Below, piece after piece: positions 28,244 through 37,642 of a stretch of DNA of 64,000 nt (its first letter is position 1; every line of letters starts with the position of its first letter). The notes below the pieces were generated by a model that saw only the letters and a list, made by a program, of their open reading frames with translations, was not told the DNA's origin and did no database searches. Made by a program: the position numbers and the translations under genes. Source of the stretch: Chitinophaga niabensis (GTDB lineage: Bacteria > Bacteroidota > Bacteroidia > Chitinophagales > Chitinophagaceae); contig NZ_CP154260.1 of assembly GCF_039545795.1 (NCBI RefSeq), forward strand, positions 129,001 to 193,000, read 5' to 3'.

Positions 28244-29734
28244 GTGTATATGCATGCGCCGGAAATACATAGCGCAACAACAACTCACAGAAGCTACCCG
28301 CAAACCACGGGTAGCTTCTTCCCACCTGCACATATCCAGCCCAAGCTCGCCGTAAATGAGCCGGGAGATGTACATGAGCAGGAAGCGGATGCTATGGCTG
28401 ACCGGGTGATGCGGATGCCGGCCCCTGTGATGGGATTGCCCGCATCTTACAAACCTGCGATACAACGGAAATGCGAGGAATGTGAAAAGGAAGAAAAATT
28501 ACAAAGAAAGACAGACCTGAGTGCAAGCGATTTTGCCACCAGCAGCGCCATTACTCCTCATGCCAAAACGAATACGCATGATGCATTTATCCCGGCGCAT
28601 CAACTTGCACAGTCAATACAAATGAGCGCCGCACCTGGGAATATGATCCAGCGGGCAGTGCATAACGGAACAGATTGGGCAGGAAGGTACGAGTTCAATG
28701 ATACCGCGTGTACGCTGAACTATAGCCAGGATTGGTATTTTCAATTCCCTGATTCAATGGATGCCACAAGGCGGACAGCTTATATGTCTGCTGCGGAGTC
28801 CCAGGTGGAAGGCGTCTGGTCGCACAAGCACAGGCTGATCCCAACTGCAGGCAGTTGTCCCTGCAGTCCTGACGGCGTAGATGTGGCAGTGGATCTCCGA
28901 ACGCACAATGAAGCGCAGCGGGGGAGGCATGGCTACAGTGCAAATGTGACCACTGCTCCAACAACCGGGCTTACTACTTTACCATTGCGGGATATGACTT
29001 TATCTGATACGCATGATACACCGGTTAATATGGGCGATGGCATTACGCAGCAGAGAATTGCCCATGAATTCGGGCATGCTTTGAATATGCGGGATGAATA
29101 TACCGGATGGGCGAGCTTTTGGGGAGTACCTGGTCATAATGACCGGACCTCCATCATGCATTCCGGTGATGATGTGCGGCCCAGGCATTATCAGCCGTTT
29201 GCGGATATTATCAGTAATACGGTAGAAGGATGTACATACCGGCCTGCCGGATTAACATCCTCTTCTCTTGTGAATCCTGTGGCGCGTTTTGGTATCACCA
29301 CCGGTATTACCCTGGATGCAAATCCCCAGTTCGTGGTGGACCTTCGGTTAGACCGCAGGCTGGGCAATACGGACCTGTTGGGACTTTTTACACCACGTTT
29401 AGGTTTTGAAACGCTGATGAATACAGGAAGCGGCAATTTTATGTTCGGACCAACCATCGGGTTTGATCTGAATCGTTTCCAGCACCCGATCTACCTGGAT
29501 GTACATACCGGCCTGTTGTACGATCCCGCAGATCCTACCCGCCCTGAATCACTCAATATTCCGTTGTCCCTCACGGCAGGGTTCCGCGGAAGTGGTTTCA
29601 GCGGAGGTGTTAATTACACAGGCCTTGTAGATGTGCTGGGCAACAGTGGTTACTCACACATATTGGGCGTGAACTTTATGTTCGATCTACCGGGCGGAGG
29701 CCCTGAAAGCAGAACACCGCCGCCGGTTCCGTAA
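28244..29734 (+). CDS. eCIS cargo protein 1: zincin-like metallopeptidase with cargo leader
   Basis: A 496-residue protein opening with the cargo leader KLAVNEPGDVHEQEADAMAD (34-53) and one QRKCEECEKEEKLQRK repeat (about 74-89), as in the other cargo genes. The DUF4157 core with HELTH is missing. Residues 140-330 form a metallopeptidase-like domain with HEFGHALNMRDEY (274-286) and a Met-turn-like SIMHSG (303-308), resembling metzincins. The C-terminal 150 residues are beta-rich, with many Gly and aromatic residues, and may form a small barrel or sandwich. There is no signal peptide, consistent with loading into the particle. The start may be GTG at 28244 or ATG at 28250. Substrate unknown. 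Confidence 0.72.
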   Translation: MYMHAPEIHSATTTHRSYPQTTGSFFPPAHIQPKLAVNEPGDVHEQEADAMADRVMRMPAPVMGLPASYKPAIQRKCEECEKEEKLQRKTDLSASDFATSSAITPHAKTNTHDAFIPAHQLAQSIQMSAAPGNMIQRAVHNGTDWAGRYEFNDTACTLNYSQDWYFQFPDSMDATRRTAYMSAAESQVEGVWSHKHRLIPTAGSCPCSPDGVDVAVDLRTHNEAQRGRHGYSANVTTAPTTGLTTLPLRDMTLSDTHDTPVNMGDGITQQRIAHEFGHALNMRDEYTGWASFWGVPGHNDRTSIMHSGDDVRPRHYQPFADIISNTVEGCTYRPAGLTSSSLVNPVARFGITTGITLDANPQFVVDLRLDRRLGNTDLLGLFTPRLGFETLMNTGSGNFMFGPTIGFDLNRFQHPIYLDVHTGLLYDPADPTRPESLNIPLSLTAGFRGSGFSGGVNYTGLVDVLGNSGYSHILGVNFMFDLPGGGPESRTPPPVP

Positions 29735-29762
29735 TAAATATACAAACTAAAATAAAGGGCGT

Positions 29763-31517
29763 ATGCCTGAAACATTATCACATAGGATCATAACAAATCA
29801 TCCTCCTGCAACCGTAAGGACGGAGGCTCCGTTATTCTTTCAACCCAAGCTTACCGTTAATGAACCGGGCGATATGCATGAGCAGGAAGCGGACGCGATG
29901 GCAGACCGTGTGATGCGCATGGCATCGGATCCTTCCATGGAATTACCGGGTTCTTTCAAACCTTCATTTACGCCGGTGCAGCGCAAATGTGCGCATTGCG
30001 AAGAAGAAGAAAAACTGCAACGGTTTCCCGCTATTCAGCGTAAATGCGAACATTGCGGTGAAGAAATGCCGGCTGTACAACGGACAGCTTTGGTACAACG
30101 GAAATGCGCGCATTGCGAAGAAGAGGAAAAGAGCGTACAACGGAATGAATCTTCAACTGCCGCTGTAAGCCCGTCTTCTCAAACAGAAAGTTATATCGGT
30201 TCGTTAAATGGGAAGGGAAGCAGCATGTCGCAAAGCGAGCGGGATTTTTATGAACCCAAATTCGGATATGATTTTTCAACGGTCAGGTTACATACGGATA
30301 CTGCAGCTGCTAACTCGGCAAAAAGCCTGAATGCGCATGCCTATACGCATGGTAACAATATTGTTTTTGGCGCAAATCAATATCAGTCTGATTCTACAGT
30401 CAGCAGAAAATTAATGGCGCATGAACTCACGCATGTGGTGCAGCAGAACACAGGTCTTGCCAGGAAGAAGATCCAACGGCAGGATGCTCCGCTAACACCG
30501 ACTGCATTAAGTTCCTGCAGGATCCATTTCAGGCAGGGTACAACGGAATTTACCGATGCGCGGGAGTTTGCAGCCTGTATGGCTTCCATCCGCAGTTACC
30601 TTGCCGCCAATCCTGATGGGAATGTGGTATTACACGGTTATGCCAGTGAAGAAGGTACGCCTGATTTCAATCTGGACCTCTCCCGCAGAAGGAGCCAGAT
30701 CGTATTACGGCTACTGCGTTCCGGCAGGGTGGATACAACGCGCATCAGAACAGAGGGGCATGGAGAGGATACTACTTATCCAACCCGTGAAGAAAACAGG
30801 CGCGTAGAGATCGTGATGTCCCGCGAGGTCACGATGGACCCGGAATCTGTGACCGTGCCGAGGCCTGCACCGCCACCGGCATTTCTTTGTGGCCCTAACG
30901 TGACCACCCAGGTATCAGATGCATTGTCTATGATCCGTACCAGGTTTGGCGGTTGGACGAATGATCAGAAAGTGGAAGCATGCGATGCTTTGGATAGTTT
31001 ATCAACGGGAGGCATGGCCTGGGACATTGTAGAATTGCACAATAATGCATGGATATTAGGTTACCGGCCCGCTTGCGCGAGCGCAGGGGCCACTCCGCTT
31101 TGCGGTTCAACTGTGCAGATCAATTCCGGTTGCCACTATGCAGGGTCCGCGAATTATGTGGTTTTTGGTGCGATGTGCAAATTATGTGCGGACCACTTTT
31201 TAGCACATGGGCCTATCAATACAGGTTATGCAAGGTTTACGAGAAGGGCTATGATGGATCTGATCAATCTTTATAAGGGCACCGGTTTCACCGGATTGGC
31301 AACACCCGCCGGTAACTTCAGGGAATCGCAGGCATGGGCTGGGGCTGGTTATGCCGGTTGGCCGGCGGCAGGTACACCAGCGCCTGACAGGTCAAATTGT
31401 TCAGCTACCTGTCCTACGCCGTACAGTGGAAGCGCATTTCGCGTGAACTGGTATCCGCGGCAGATGTACACCGGCAGCAGTCCGATAATTCCGCCGGAAG
31501 ATGCGGCTACGCCTTAA
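29763..31517 (+). CDS. eCIS cargo protein 2: DUF4157 with OmpA-like and Cys-rich C-terminal domains
   Basis: A 584-residue modular protein. It has a leader KLTVNEPGDMHEQEADAMAD (29-48), three CxxC repeats (Cys76/79, 95/98, 115/118) and a DUF4157 domain (about 140-232) with HELTH at 220-224. An OmpA-like domain (about 252-355) follows, with NRRVEIVM and LDLSRRRSQIV, then a Cys-rich C-terminal domain (about 372-584). The OmpA-like domain has Ser295 where peptidoglycan-binding members usually have Asp, so cell-wall binding is uncertain. The last domain contains conserved-looking segments such as CGPNVTTQVSDAL and MCKLCADHF; I do not recognise its activity. No signal peptide. DUF4157 is an established marker of eCIS cargo. 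Confidence 0.78.
   Translation: MPETLSHRIITNHPPATVRTEAPLFFQPKLTVNEPGDMHEQEADAMADRVMRMASDPSMELPGSFKPSFTPVQRKCAHCEEEEKLQRFPAIQRKCEHCGEEMPAVQRTALVQRKCAHCEEEEKSVQRNESSTAAVSPSSQTESYIGSLNGKGSSMSQSERDFYEPKFGYDFSTVRLHTDTAAANSAKSLNAHAYTHGNNIVFGANQYQSDSTVSRKLMAHELTHVVQQNTGLARKKIQRQDAPLTPTALSSCRIHFRQGTTEFTDAREFAACMASIRSYLAANPDGNVVLHGYASEEGTPDFNLDLSRRRSQIVLRLLRSGRVDTTRIRTEGHGEDTTYPTREENRRVEIVMSREVTMDPESVTVPRPAPPPAFLCGPNVTTQVSDALSMIRTRFGGWTNDQKVEACDALDSLSTGGMAWDIVELHNNAWILGYRPACASAGATPLCGSTVQINSGCHYAGSANYVVFGAMCKLCADHFLAHGPINTGYARFTRRAMMDLINLYKGTGFTGLATPAGNFRESQAWAGAGYAGWPAAGTPAPDRSNCSATCPTPYSGSAFRVNWYPRQMYTGSSPIIPPEDAATP
29976..30143 (+). repeat. Three QRKCxxC repeats in cargo protein 2
   Basis: Encodes three degenerate copies of VQRKCAHCEEEEKLQR (residues 72-87, 91-106 and 111-127 of cargo 2). 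Each has a CxxC pair flanked by QRK and an acidic run. The copies differ in sequence, so the repeat is old or under selection for its pattern. Confidence 0.85.
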
Positions 31518-31570
31518 AATATGACCCGGAACAAATACACATAGAAATGAACATCTAAATAAACGATAAC

Positions 31571-33082
31571 ATGCAAACTGCGCTTTCAATTTTATGCCGG
31601 GCTGCAAAGCAGCGTTGGATCTTTTTGATCATCGCATGCTGCTGTAGTGTAAGCTTGCAGGCGCAGGATATTATATATGCTAACGGCAATCCTAATCCGC
31701 CGTTTACTTTCCCGGCCGTGATAGTTGGCGGACCTGCCCTGAATGTTACGATTTCTCCTGTGAAGGCTGCAGCGAAACCACCGGTCACGATGACCATTAC
31801 AAATCTGAGTGTTGATGATGGCGTGGGCGAAACCAATATATGCAGTCCTTGTGCAGGCGCGCAGTCAGTACATGGAATAACATTCCAGGCAATAGGTGAT
31901 AAGGTAACGATGACAGGTGTTCCCTTGCCGGTTGCGATTGGGAAGATCATCCGGTTCACCATTGTTGCCAGCGTTAATGGCGAGATATGTCAACGATCTT
32001 ATACATTAAATTTTGAGCGTGCGCCGCGTCCGCCGCGTAAACCGATAGACCTTGGTATAGCACTGGACCGGTCCGGCAACATGCGTTTAAAGTATGATGG
32101 TAGTTCTACGACAGACCATACGCTTAGTCGCTTTGCGGGGCAGATAAGAGGACTTCACGTTCTGAGTGCCCAGTTGGACGCGGTCCGTATTCCCGGAGAT
32201 AAGATCGCGGTGCAGTTGTGTACCTCTGATGCCGAATTAACATTTTCTCCTCCCCCCTTTAACGGTGGCCTTATAGATATGGAGGGAAATGTTACCCTGC
32301 TGCAAACAATATACAATACGCACGAACCTCGTGCCCGTAATGCTTTGGCGGATGGTATCCTTAGGCTTGCTTTTAAAATGATTCCCGGTACTACCGGCAA
32401 CAACAAGGCGATGATCGTGTTTTCTGACGGGCTTCAGCGCCGGGGTTTCATGACAGACACTGTTCAGACCGTGGGTCCGGATGCTTTCATCCGCACAGGA
32501 AACGGGCACAAGCTCCGGGGGGATAACAATGAGATAAAGATCTATACCATCTCCCTGGGGACCAACAATCCTGGTGCTGTATTGATGCAGGGCATTGGCA
32601 ATGCAAATGGAGGGGCTTTTGTGAACCAGCATCTTCAGACAACTTTTGAAACGGAAGCGCATTTCGCAATCATGTTTACACGTCATCTTGCAAACATTTT
32701 AAGTGGAGACAGCCTGGAATTTGTGAATGTCCGCAATGGCAAATTTCCGATTGCCCAATACGGAAGCCTCCCGTCCTCTCCAATAATCACAGATTCTTTT
32801 TCTGTCAGGAAAGGAATTAACACGGTGACTGTTACGCTATTTACGCCAAATCAATATGAGCCTGAAGTGACATCGGTTAAAGCAGGAGGTAAGGAATTGA
32901 TTCAATATGCAGTTAAAACGAAAGGCGATGGATTTGTAACACTTGCATTCCATACCTCCTTTAAGGATGAATTGATCACGAGATTCAATGGAGATTGGAA
33001 GGTGCAGACGCGATTAAGTACAAGCCCGGGAATTGAGGTGCCTTATAAGTTAATGATACTTGTAGATGGCAATACACCATAA
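31571..33082 (+). CDS. Sec-exported von Willebrand A protein (copy 2, shortened, degenerate MIDAS)
   Basis: A 503-residue paralogue of the protein at 25907-28240. It has a signal peptide (about 1-31) and the same N-terminal domain (QDIIYANGNPNPPFTF, CSPCAGAQ). The vWA domain starts at about 157 with Asp166-Arg-Ser168-Gly-Asn170, so the third MIDAS residue is Asn instead of Ser. It ends at about the position corresponding to residue 495 of copy 1, lacking the later beta domains and the membrane anchor; it should therefore be released outside the cytoplasm. Its upstream region resembles that of copy 1. No frameshift is evident. Confidence 0.8.
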   Translation: MQTALSILCRAAKQRWIFLIIACCCSVSLQAQDIIYANGNPNPPFTFPAVIVGGPALNVTISPVKAAAKPPVTMTITNLSVDDGVGETNICSPCAGAQSVHGITFQAIGDKVTMTGVPLPVAIGKIIRFTIVASVNGEICQRSYTLNFERAPRPPRKPIDLGIALDRSGNMRLKYDGSSTTDHTLSRFAGQIRGLHVLSAQLDAVRIPGDKIAVQLCTSDAELTFSPPPFNGGLIDMEGNVTLLQTIYNTHEPRARNALADGILRLAFKMIPGTTGNNKAMIVFSDGLQRRGFMTDTVQTVGPDAFIRTGNGHKLRGDNNEIKIYTISLGTNNPGAVLMQGIGNANGGAFVNQHLQTTFETEAHFAIMFTRHLANILSGDSLEFVNVRNGKFPIAQYGSLPSSPIITDSFSVRKGINTVTVTLFTPNQYEPEVTSVKAGGKELIQYAVKTKGDGFVTLAFHTSFKDELITRFNGDWKVQTRLSTSPGIEVPYKLMILVDGNTP

Positions 33083-33091
33083 ATAAACAAG

Positions 33092-34648
33092 ATGTACAGA
33101 GATAAAAAAGATAAGGTACAACTTTCTACCCCGGCTCATCAAAGGCCGGGTGAAACCTTTTTTCATCCGGCGGTTCAAAGAATGCCTGATACCGCGAATC
33201 ATATAGGCCCGCAGACTGAAAGTTATGTGGGGGCATTACCGGGTAAGGGACAGAAGTTAAGTGCCGGCGAACGTGCTTTTTTTGAGCCGAGGTTCGGGCA
33301 GGATTTTTCAAATGTGCAATTACATACAGATACTACTGCCAATGCTTCTGCGAAAGATCTCGGCGCGCGTGCGTACACACACGGGAATGATATTGTGTTT
33401 GCGTCCCGGCAATATCAGCCGGATACCGAATCCGGCAACAGGTTGCTTGCGCATGAACTGACGCATGTTGTGCAACAGCGAAGCGTGCAGCGAAAGGCGA
33501 TTCAGCGATGCCCTGATCCTGCCACAGACGCTAAGTTTGATGCAACTGCAACTGCCATGAAGGCAACAGCGGAATATGGAAAGCTTTCTCCTGCAGATAA
33601 AGCGGTTGCGGATAAATTAGTAACAGATACAAAACCGAAACCTAATTGTATTTATTATATCGATAAGCTGAAATTGATGATGGATACACCGCTGGGAACA
33701 CCAGCCGCTGCTACGGCCGTTTATACAGGAGCCACTGCTACAGCTGTGACGGCAGAGGCAAAACGGGTAGCTGATCCTGGTGAGAAACTGCGTTTAGGGC
33801 TGGAAGAGGCTGCAGTAAAGAGCGCAGGCCGGGTATACACAACTAAAGCGGGAAAGTATGGTGGCGGAAAATTCGAGATAGATGGCCGCGATCCGAATAA
33901 TATTTATGTGAAGATCAAAATACTGCTTGAGAAGAGAGGTACCGGAACAGATCCTTATGTGGACTCCATCAAAGGGATGGAAGATGCCATTGAAAAGGCC
34001 GCCTCTGCTATGGGATATATTGTGGACATAGATTTTGTTACGCCGGCACAGGCGGCGGCTGATCCCAATACGTTTAAAATAGGGGTGGATCCATCTCAGC
34101 CGGAAGTAGCTACGAACTGGGCGGGTGGCGGCCCTACCGGGTATGCACATGAACTGCATCACATTCTGCAATTTGAACTGGACCGGTATAATTACATTGA
34201 TGCTCACTCGGATAATTCCATCATGGCCATTCCTACCCGCTTGTATTGGTTCGGTAAAGAACTGACCAAAACACCCGGGTACAATAATCCGCAATCCATT
34301 ATGGCAAGTGGAAGCAGCCCGCTTGATGATGATATCTGCAATGTAGCAGGCCTGAATGTGGCAACCTGTGTTAAATCAAGAGAAGACACGGCAAAGGCCT
34401 TCAAGGAAATAAACAAATTTGTTACCTACGATGAAAAGATACTGAATTGTATCTCGAAGCTGCAGGTAAAAGACCCGGATACGATGATGAACATATTGCG
34501 GGAACTCTTCAGAAGAATGGTCGGGCTACCGGAAACGAAAAAGAAGATCGTCAAGAGGCTGGATGATGCAAAAGATCCGCTGGCGATTGTATTCAAAAAA
34601 TTAAAGGCCGACCAGCAAACGGAATTGCGCGGAATATTGCCGCCATGA
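33092..34648 (+). CDS. eCIS cargo protein 3: DUF4157 plus second metallopeptidase-like domain
   Basis: A 518-residue protein. DUF4157 spans about 40-130, with FFEPRFGQDFSNVQLHTD (63-80) and HELTH at 121-125. It lacks the VNEPGD leader and the CxxC repeats. After a helical Ala/Thr/Lys-rich linker (about 145-240) comes a second zincin-like domain (about 255-430) with HELHH at 353-357 and a Met-turn-like SIMASG at 402-407. The last 90 residues are helical and charged. The protein thus carries two separate HExxH motifs, one in the delivery domain and one in the putative effector. No signal peptide. Substrate unknown. Confidence 0.77.
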   Translation: MYRDKKDKVQLSTPAHQRPGETFFHPAVQRMPDTANHIGPQTESYVGALPGKGQKLSAGERAFFEPRFGQDFSNVQLHTDTTANASAKDLGARAYTHGNDIVFASRQYQPDTESGNRLLAHELTHVVQQRSVQRKAIQRCPDPATDAKFDATATAMKATAEYGKLSPADKAVADKLVTDTKPKPNCIYYIDKLKLMMDTPLGTPAAATAVYTGATATAVTAEAKRVADPGEKLRLGLEEAAVKSAGRVYTTKAGKYGGGKFEIDGRDPNNIYVKIKILLEKRGTGTDPYVDSIKGMEDAIEKAASAMGYIVDIDFVTPAQAAADPNTFKIGVDPSQPEVATNWAGGGPTGYAHELHHILQFELDRYNYIDAHSDNSIMAIPTRLYWFGKELTKTPGYNNPQSIMASGSSPLDDDICNVAGLNVATCVKSREDTAKAFKEINKFVTYDEKILNCISKLQVKDPDTMMNILRELFRRMVGLPETKKKIVKRLDDAKDPLAIVFKKLKADQQTELRGILPP

Positions 34649-34675
34649 TGATAGAAAGGACGCTAAAACAAAAAT

Positions 34676-36229
34676 ATGTCTGAAACGCTTATACAAAACA
34701 AAAAGGATACTTCCGGTGCCGGGCGGCATGCGGGAAACGGTATCTTTTTTAACCCGGCTATTCAAACTAAGTTAACGGTAAATGAGCCGGGGGATCGTTA
34801 TGAGCAGGAAGCAGACGCGATGGCAGATAAGGTGATGCGCATGCCGGCAGCTGCGGGAGGAAATGAAAGCTCATTTTTCAGGCCTGCAACAATGCTGCAA
34901 AGGAAATGTGTGCATTGTGAAGAGGAAGAAGCACAGCGAAAAGAAGTGGGACCCCTCATTCAGCGGCAGGAAGATGAGGATATGGAAGGACCTGTACAGC
35001 GTAAATGTGCGGCCTGTGAAAATGAAGAAACAGTGCAACGAAAGGAAAGCGGCGTTGCAACACAAGCAGAAAGTTATACCGGTTCATTGAACGGAAAGGG
35101 AAGCAGCATGCCGCAAAGTGAACGGGATTTTTTTGAGCCCAGGTTTGGATATGATTTTTCAAAAGTGCAGTTACATACGGATAGCGCGGCCAATGAATCG
35201 GCCCGCAGTCTTAATGCACATGCTTATACACTCGGGAACAATATAGTATTCCGCTCTCATCAGTATCAGCCTGGGACAGATAGTGGGAGAAGACTAATGG
35301 CGCATGAATTAACGCACGTCATACAACAACAGTCCGCCGTAATGCGGAAGATCCAGCGCAGTTGCCTGACAGGTGCTGTTTGTACACCTCCGATCTGTGG
35401 CTCGCCGGGTACGTTTGGTACATCGGAAGAAGCGATAGAAGCACCCGCGCGAACGGCCAGAAGGGCTGCTATTTTAGCGGATCCTGTAGGGCAGGCAGCA
35501 ACCGGACATTCGCGCAGGGCGGCAAATATAGAAGCGGTGCTGGCAGCTAATGGTGTTGCCGTTACCCCTACGTCGCATGGCGTATTTGTGGACCTGGATG
35601 TTTCACCCAACACCGGAGCATTTACCATGCGCTGTTCCAGCTTCGACACCTGGGTGCCGCCATTCGCCGGCCCGGCTACAGCCCGTTGTATTTTTGTTCC
35701 GAATCGTCTCGAACAGGAAGCGGATACTTTCCAGAATAACCCGGCTCAGGCAACGATCGGTGGTATGACAAGAAACAATTGGTTGATGCAACTCAAGATA
35801 GCCATGACACATGAGCTGCAGCATATCATATACGATGCCGTAGCACGGCCTGCTCTGCCTGGTGTTACCTGTCTGCGTACCACCGTCATAGATGGCCATA
35901 CGGTAAGATTTTTCCTGAGCGAGATGAGCGCTGAGATGAGTGAATTTCCGCCACTCTTTGAGAATGTAAGGCGCAGATCGCCGGATTATAGTACGATGAT
36001 GACAAACCTCCGGAATGAATACAATGAAACCATCACCAATTGCAGTGAAAGCATTGAAGGGATCCTGAAGTCATTGCGTTGCCATTGTGATTGCGCGGAC
36101 GTGACGGCGTACCTGGAAGAAACGATCGCGTTTACACAAAGCGGGTGGACGACCACGCAAAAGAACGTTTTCCGGGAGTTGATGATCAACAGATTCCCGG
36201 CGTTGAACTGGACAAGACGCCGTTTTTGA
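34676..36229 (+). CDS. eCIS cargo protein 4: DUF4157 plus HELQH metallopeptidase-like domain
   Basis: A 517-residue protein. It has a leader KLTVNEPGDRYEQEADAMAD (32-51), two CxxC repeats (Cys78/81 and 111/114), DUF4157 (about 130-222, HELTH at 210-214) and a C-terminal domain (about 235-517) with a second zinc motif, HELQH, at 379-383. The effector part also has several Cys (for example CHCDC at about 464-468) and a SEMSAEMSEF segment downstream of the zinc helix that could supply the third ligand. No signal peptide. It precedes the AAA+ ATPase gene by 15 bases. Role as a protease effector is inferred from the motif. Confidence 0.76.
   Translation: MSETLIQNKKDTSGAGRHAGNGIFFNPAIQTKLTVNEPGDRYEQEADAMADKVMRMPAAAGGNESSFFRPATMLQRKCVHCEEEEAQRKEVGPLIQRQEDEDMEGPVQRKCAACENEETVQRKESGVATQAESYTGSLNGKGSSMPQSERDFFEPRFGYDFSKVQLHTDSAANESARSLNAHAYTLGNNIVFRSHQYQPGTDSGRRLMAHELTHVIQQQSAVMRKIQRSCLTGAVCTPPICGSPGTFGTSEEAIEAPARTARRAAILADPVGQAATGHSRRAANIEAVLAANGVAVTPTSHGVFVDLDVSPNTGAFTMRCSSFDTWVPPFAGPATARCIFVPNRLEQEADTFQNNPAQATIGGMTRNNWLMQLKIAMTHELQHIIYDAVARPALPGVTCLRTTVIDGHTVRFFLSEMSAEMSEFPPLFENVRRRSPDYSTMMTNLRNEYNETITNCSESIEGILKSLRCHCDCADVTAYLEETIAFTQSGWTTTQKNVFRELMINRFPALNWTRRRF
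34898..35044 (+). repeat. Two QRKCxxC repeats in cargo protein 4
   Basis: Encodes LQRKCVHCEEEEAQRK and VQRKCAACENEETVQRK (residues about 75-89 and 107-123), separated by an acidic linker. Same pattern as in cargo proteins 1, 2 and 5. Confidence 0.82.
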
Positions 36230-36244
36230 AAAAAATAACAGACC

Positions 36245-37612
36245 ATGAATCAGGCAACCGATACAACATTCGCAACAGATAACCAGGCTAACGGCCTGAT
36301 GGATAATTACCTCATCAGCGGACTGGACTATCTGCAACATTATGTACGAGGCAGATTGAAGATGCATTTCACCGGTGCCGAACCTACGCCGATTACGCTG
36401 GGCCTGCCCAATGAGCTGGATGGATCGGCATTTGCACGATTCGTGCGGCATGCGCGGCCATCTACAGCTGAAACAATATTGCTGCTGAGCGCACTGGCTC
36501 CGCACATCGTTTCCGGGTTCTTTGATGGTATCATCCATGAGTTCCTGACGCAGGGCGGAGAATTTCCCGAGTTCGGCGGTGTAAAAGGCCAGAACCACCG
36601 GGGTACATTGCCAACGGGAGAAACCGTCATGTTCCTGCTGGCAGGATCTGATGCTAAAGCAAGGCTGGCATTATTACCGCTCTTCAGTGAGGATAGTTTT
36701 TTATTCCGGGAGAAAATACTTTCTCTTGAAGCCATGCGTAATGGTGAACCTGCTCTGAGCGGGCGCCTGCTGTTGGATGCAGAGTTTGCCGAAGTGTTCA
36801 CGACAGGAAAAGTAGGATTGCCGCAACTGTCCATGAACTTCCCGGCAGAACATATCTCCACACAAATGGAATGGGATGACCTGGTATTGCCGGAAGGTGT
36901 GTGGCAACAGATCCGCGAACTGGAAAGCTGGGTTAAACATCATGATACTTTAATGCGCGGATGGGGGATGGGCAGAAAGCTGAAACCCGGTTACCGCGTG
37001 TTGTTCTATGGTCCTCCAGGTACCGGTAAAACACTCACTTCCACATTGCTCGGCAAATATACCGGAAGGGAAGTATTCAGGATCGATCTGTCCATGGTTA
37101 TTTCCAAATACATTGGAGAAACGGAAAAGAACCTGGCCACGCTTTTCGATAAAGCGGAACATAAAAACTGGATCCTCTTTTTTGACGAAGCAGATGCCAT
37201 TTTCGGGAAACGGACAGGGGTGAGGGACGCGCATGATAAATATGCCAACCAGGAAGTTTCTTATCTGTTGCAGCGGATAGAAATGCATTCCGGGCTGACC
37301 ATTCTGGCATCTAATTTCAAAAGTAATATGGATGATGCATTTATCCGGCGCTTCAACTCCATCGTTTATTTCCCACCACCACGGCAGGAAGAAAGGTTGC
37401 TGTTGCTACAGAAAGCTTTCCCGCCGGAGATCTCCATGGAAGAAAATGTGGACCTTCGGGGCATCGCTGCCAGTTACGAACTGACCGGTTCACATATCAT
37501 GAATGTGGTACAGTACGTTTGCCTGGCTGCCCTTGAAAAAGGGGTGTACACGGTATCTAATAATGACATTATCCGCGGTGTGAAGAGAGAGCTGGAAAAA
37601 GAAGGAAAATAA
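36245..37612 (+). CDS. AAA+ ATPase of the injection system (Pvc15-like)
   Basis: A 455-residue AAA+ protein with an N-terminal helical domain (about 1-210) and a C-terminal ATPase core. Walker A is GPPGTGKT at 256-263, Walker B is ILFFDEADAIFGKRT at about 310-324, and ILASNFKSNMDDAFIRRF supplies sensor and arginine-finger residues. Pvc15/Afp15-like ATPases are made with eCIS and are thought to help load cargo or finish assembly in the cytoplasm. It lies inside the cargo gene group, which fits a role in cargo handling. Confidence 0.9.
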   Translation: MNQATDTTFATDNQANGLMDNYLISGLDYLQHYVRGRLKMHFTGAEPTPITLGLPNELDGSAFARFVRHARPSTAETILLLSALAPHIVSGFFDGIIHEFLTQGGEFPEFGGVKGQNHRGTLPTGETVMFLLAGSDAKARLALLPLFSEDSFLFREKILSLEAMRNGEPALSGRLLLDAEFAEVFTTGKVGLPQLSMNFPAEHISTQMEWDDLVLPEGVWQQIRELESWVKHHDTLMRGWGMGRKLKPGYRVLFYGPPGTGKTLTSTLLGKYTGREVFRIDLSMVISKYIGETEKNLATLFDKAEHKNWILFFDEADAIFGKRTGVRDAHDKYANQEVSYLLQRIEMHSGLTILASNFKSNMDDAFIRRFNSIVYFPPPRQEERLLLLQKAFPPEISMEENVDLRGIAASYELTGSHIMNVVQYVCLAALEKGVYTVSNNDIIRGVKRELEKEGK

Positions 37613-37642
37613 GTATTCACTCATTACCATAATCTTTTAAAG

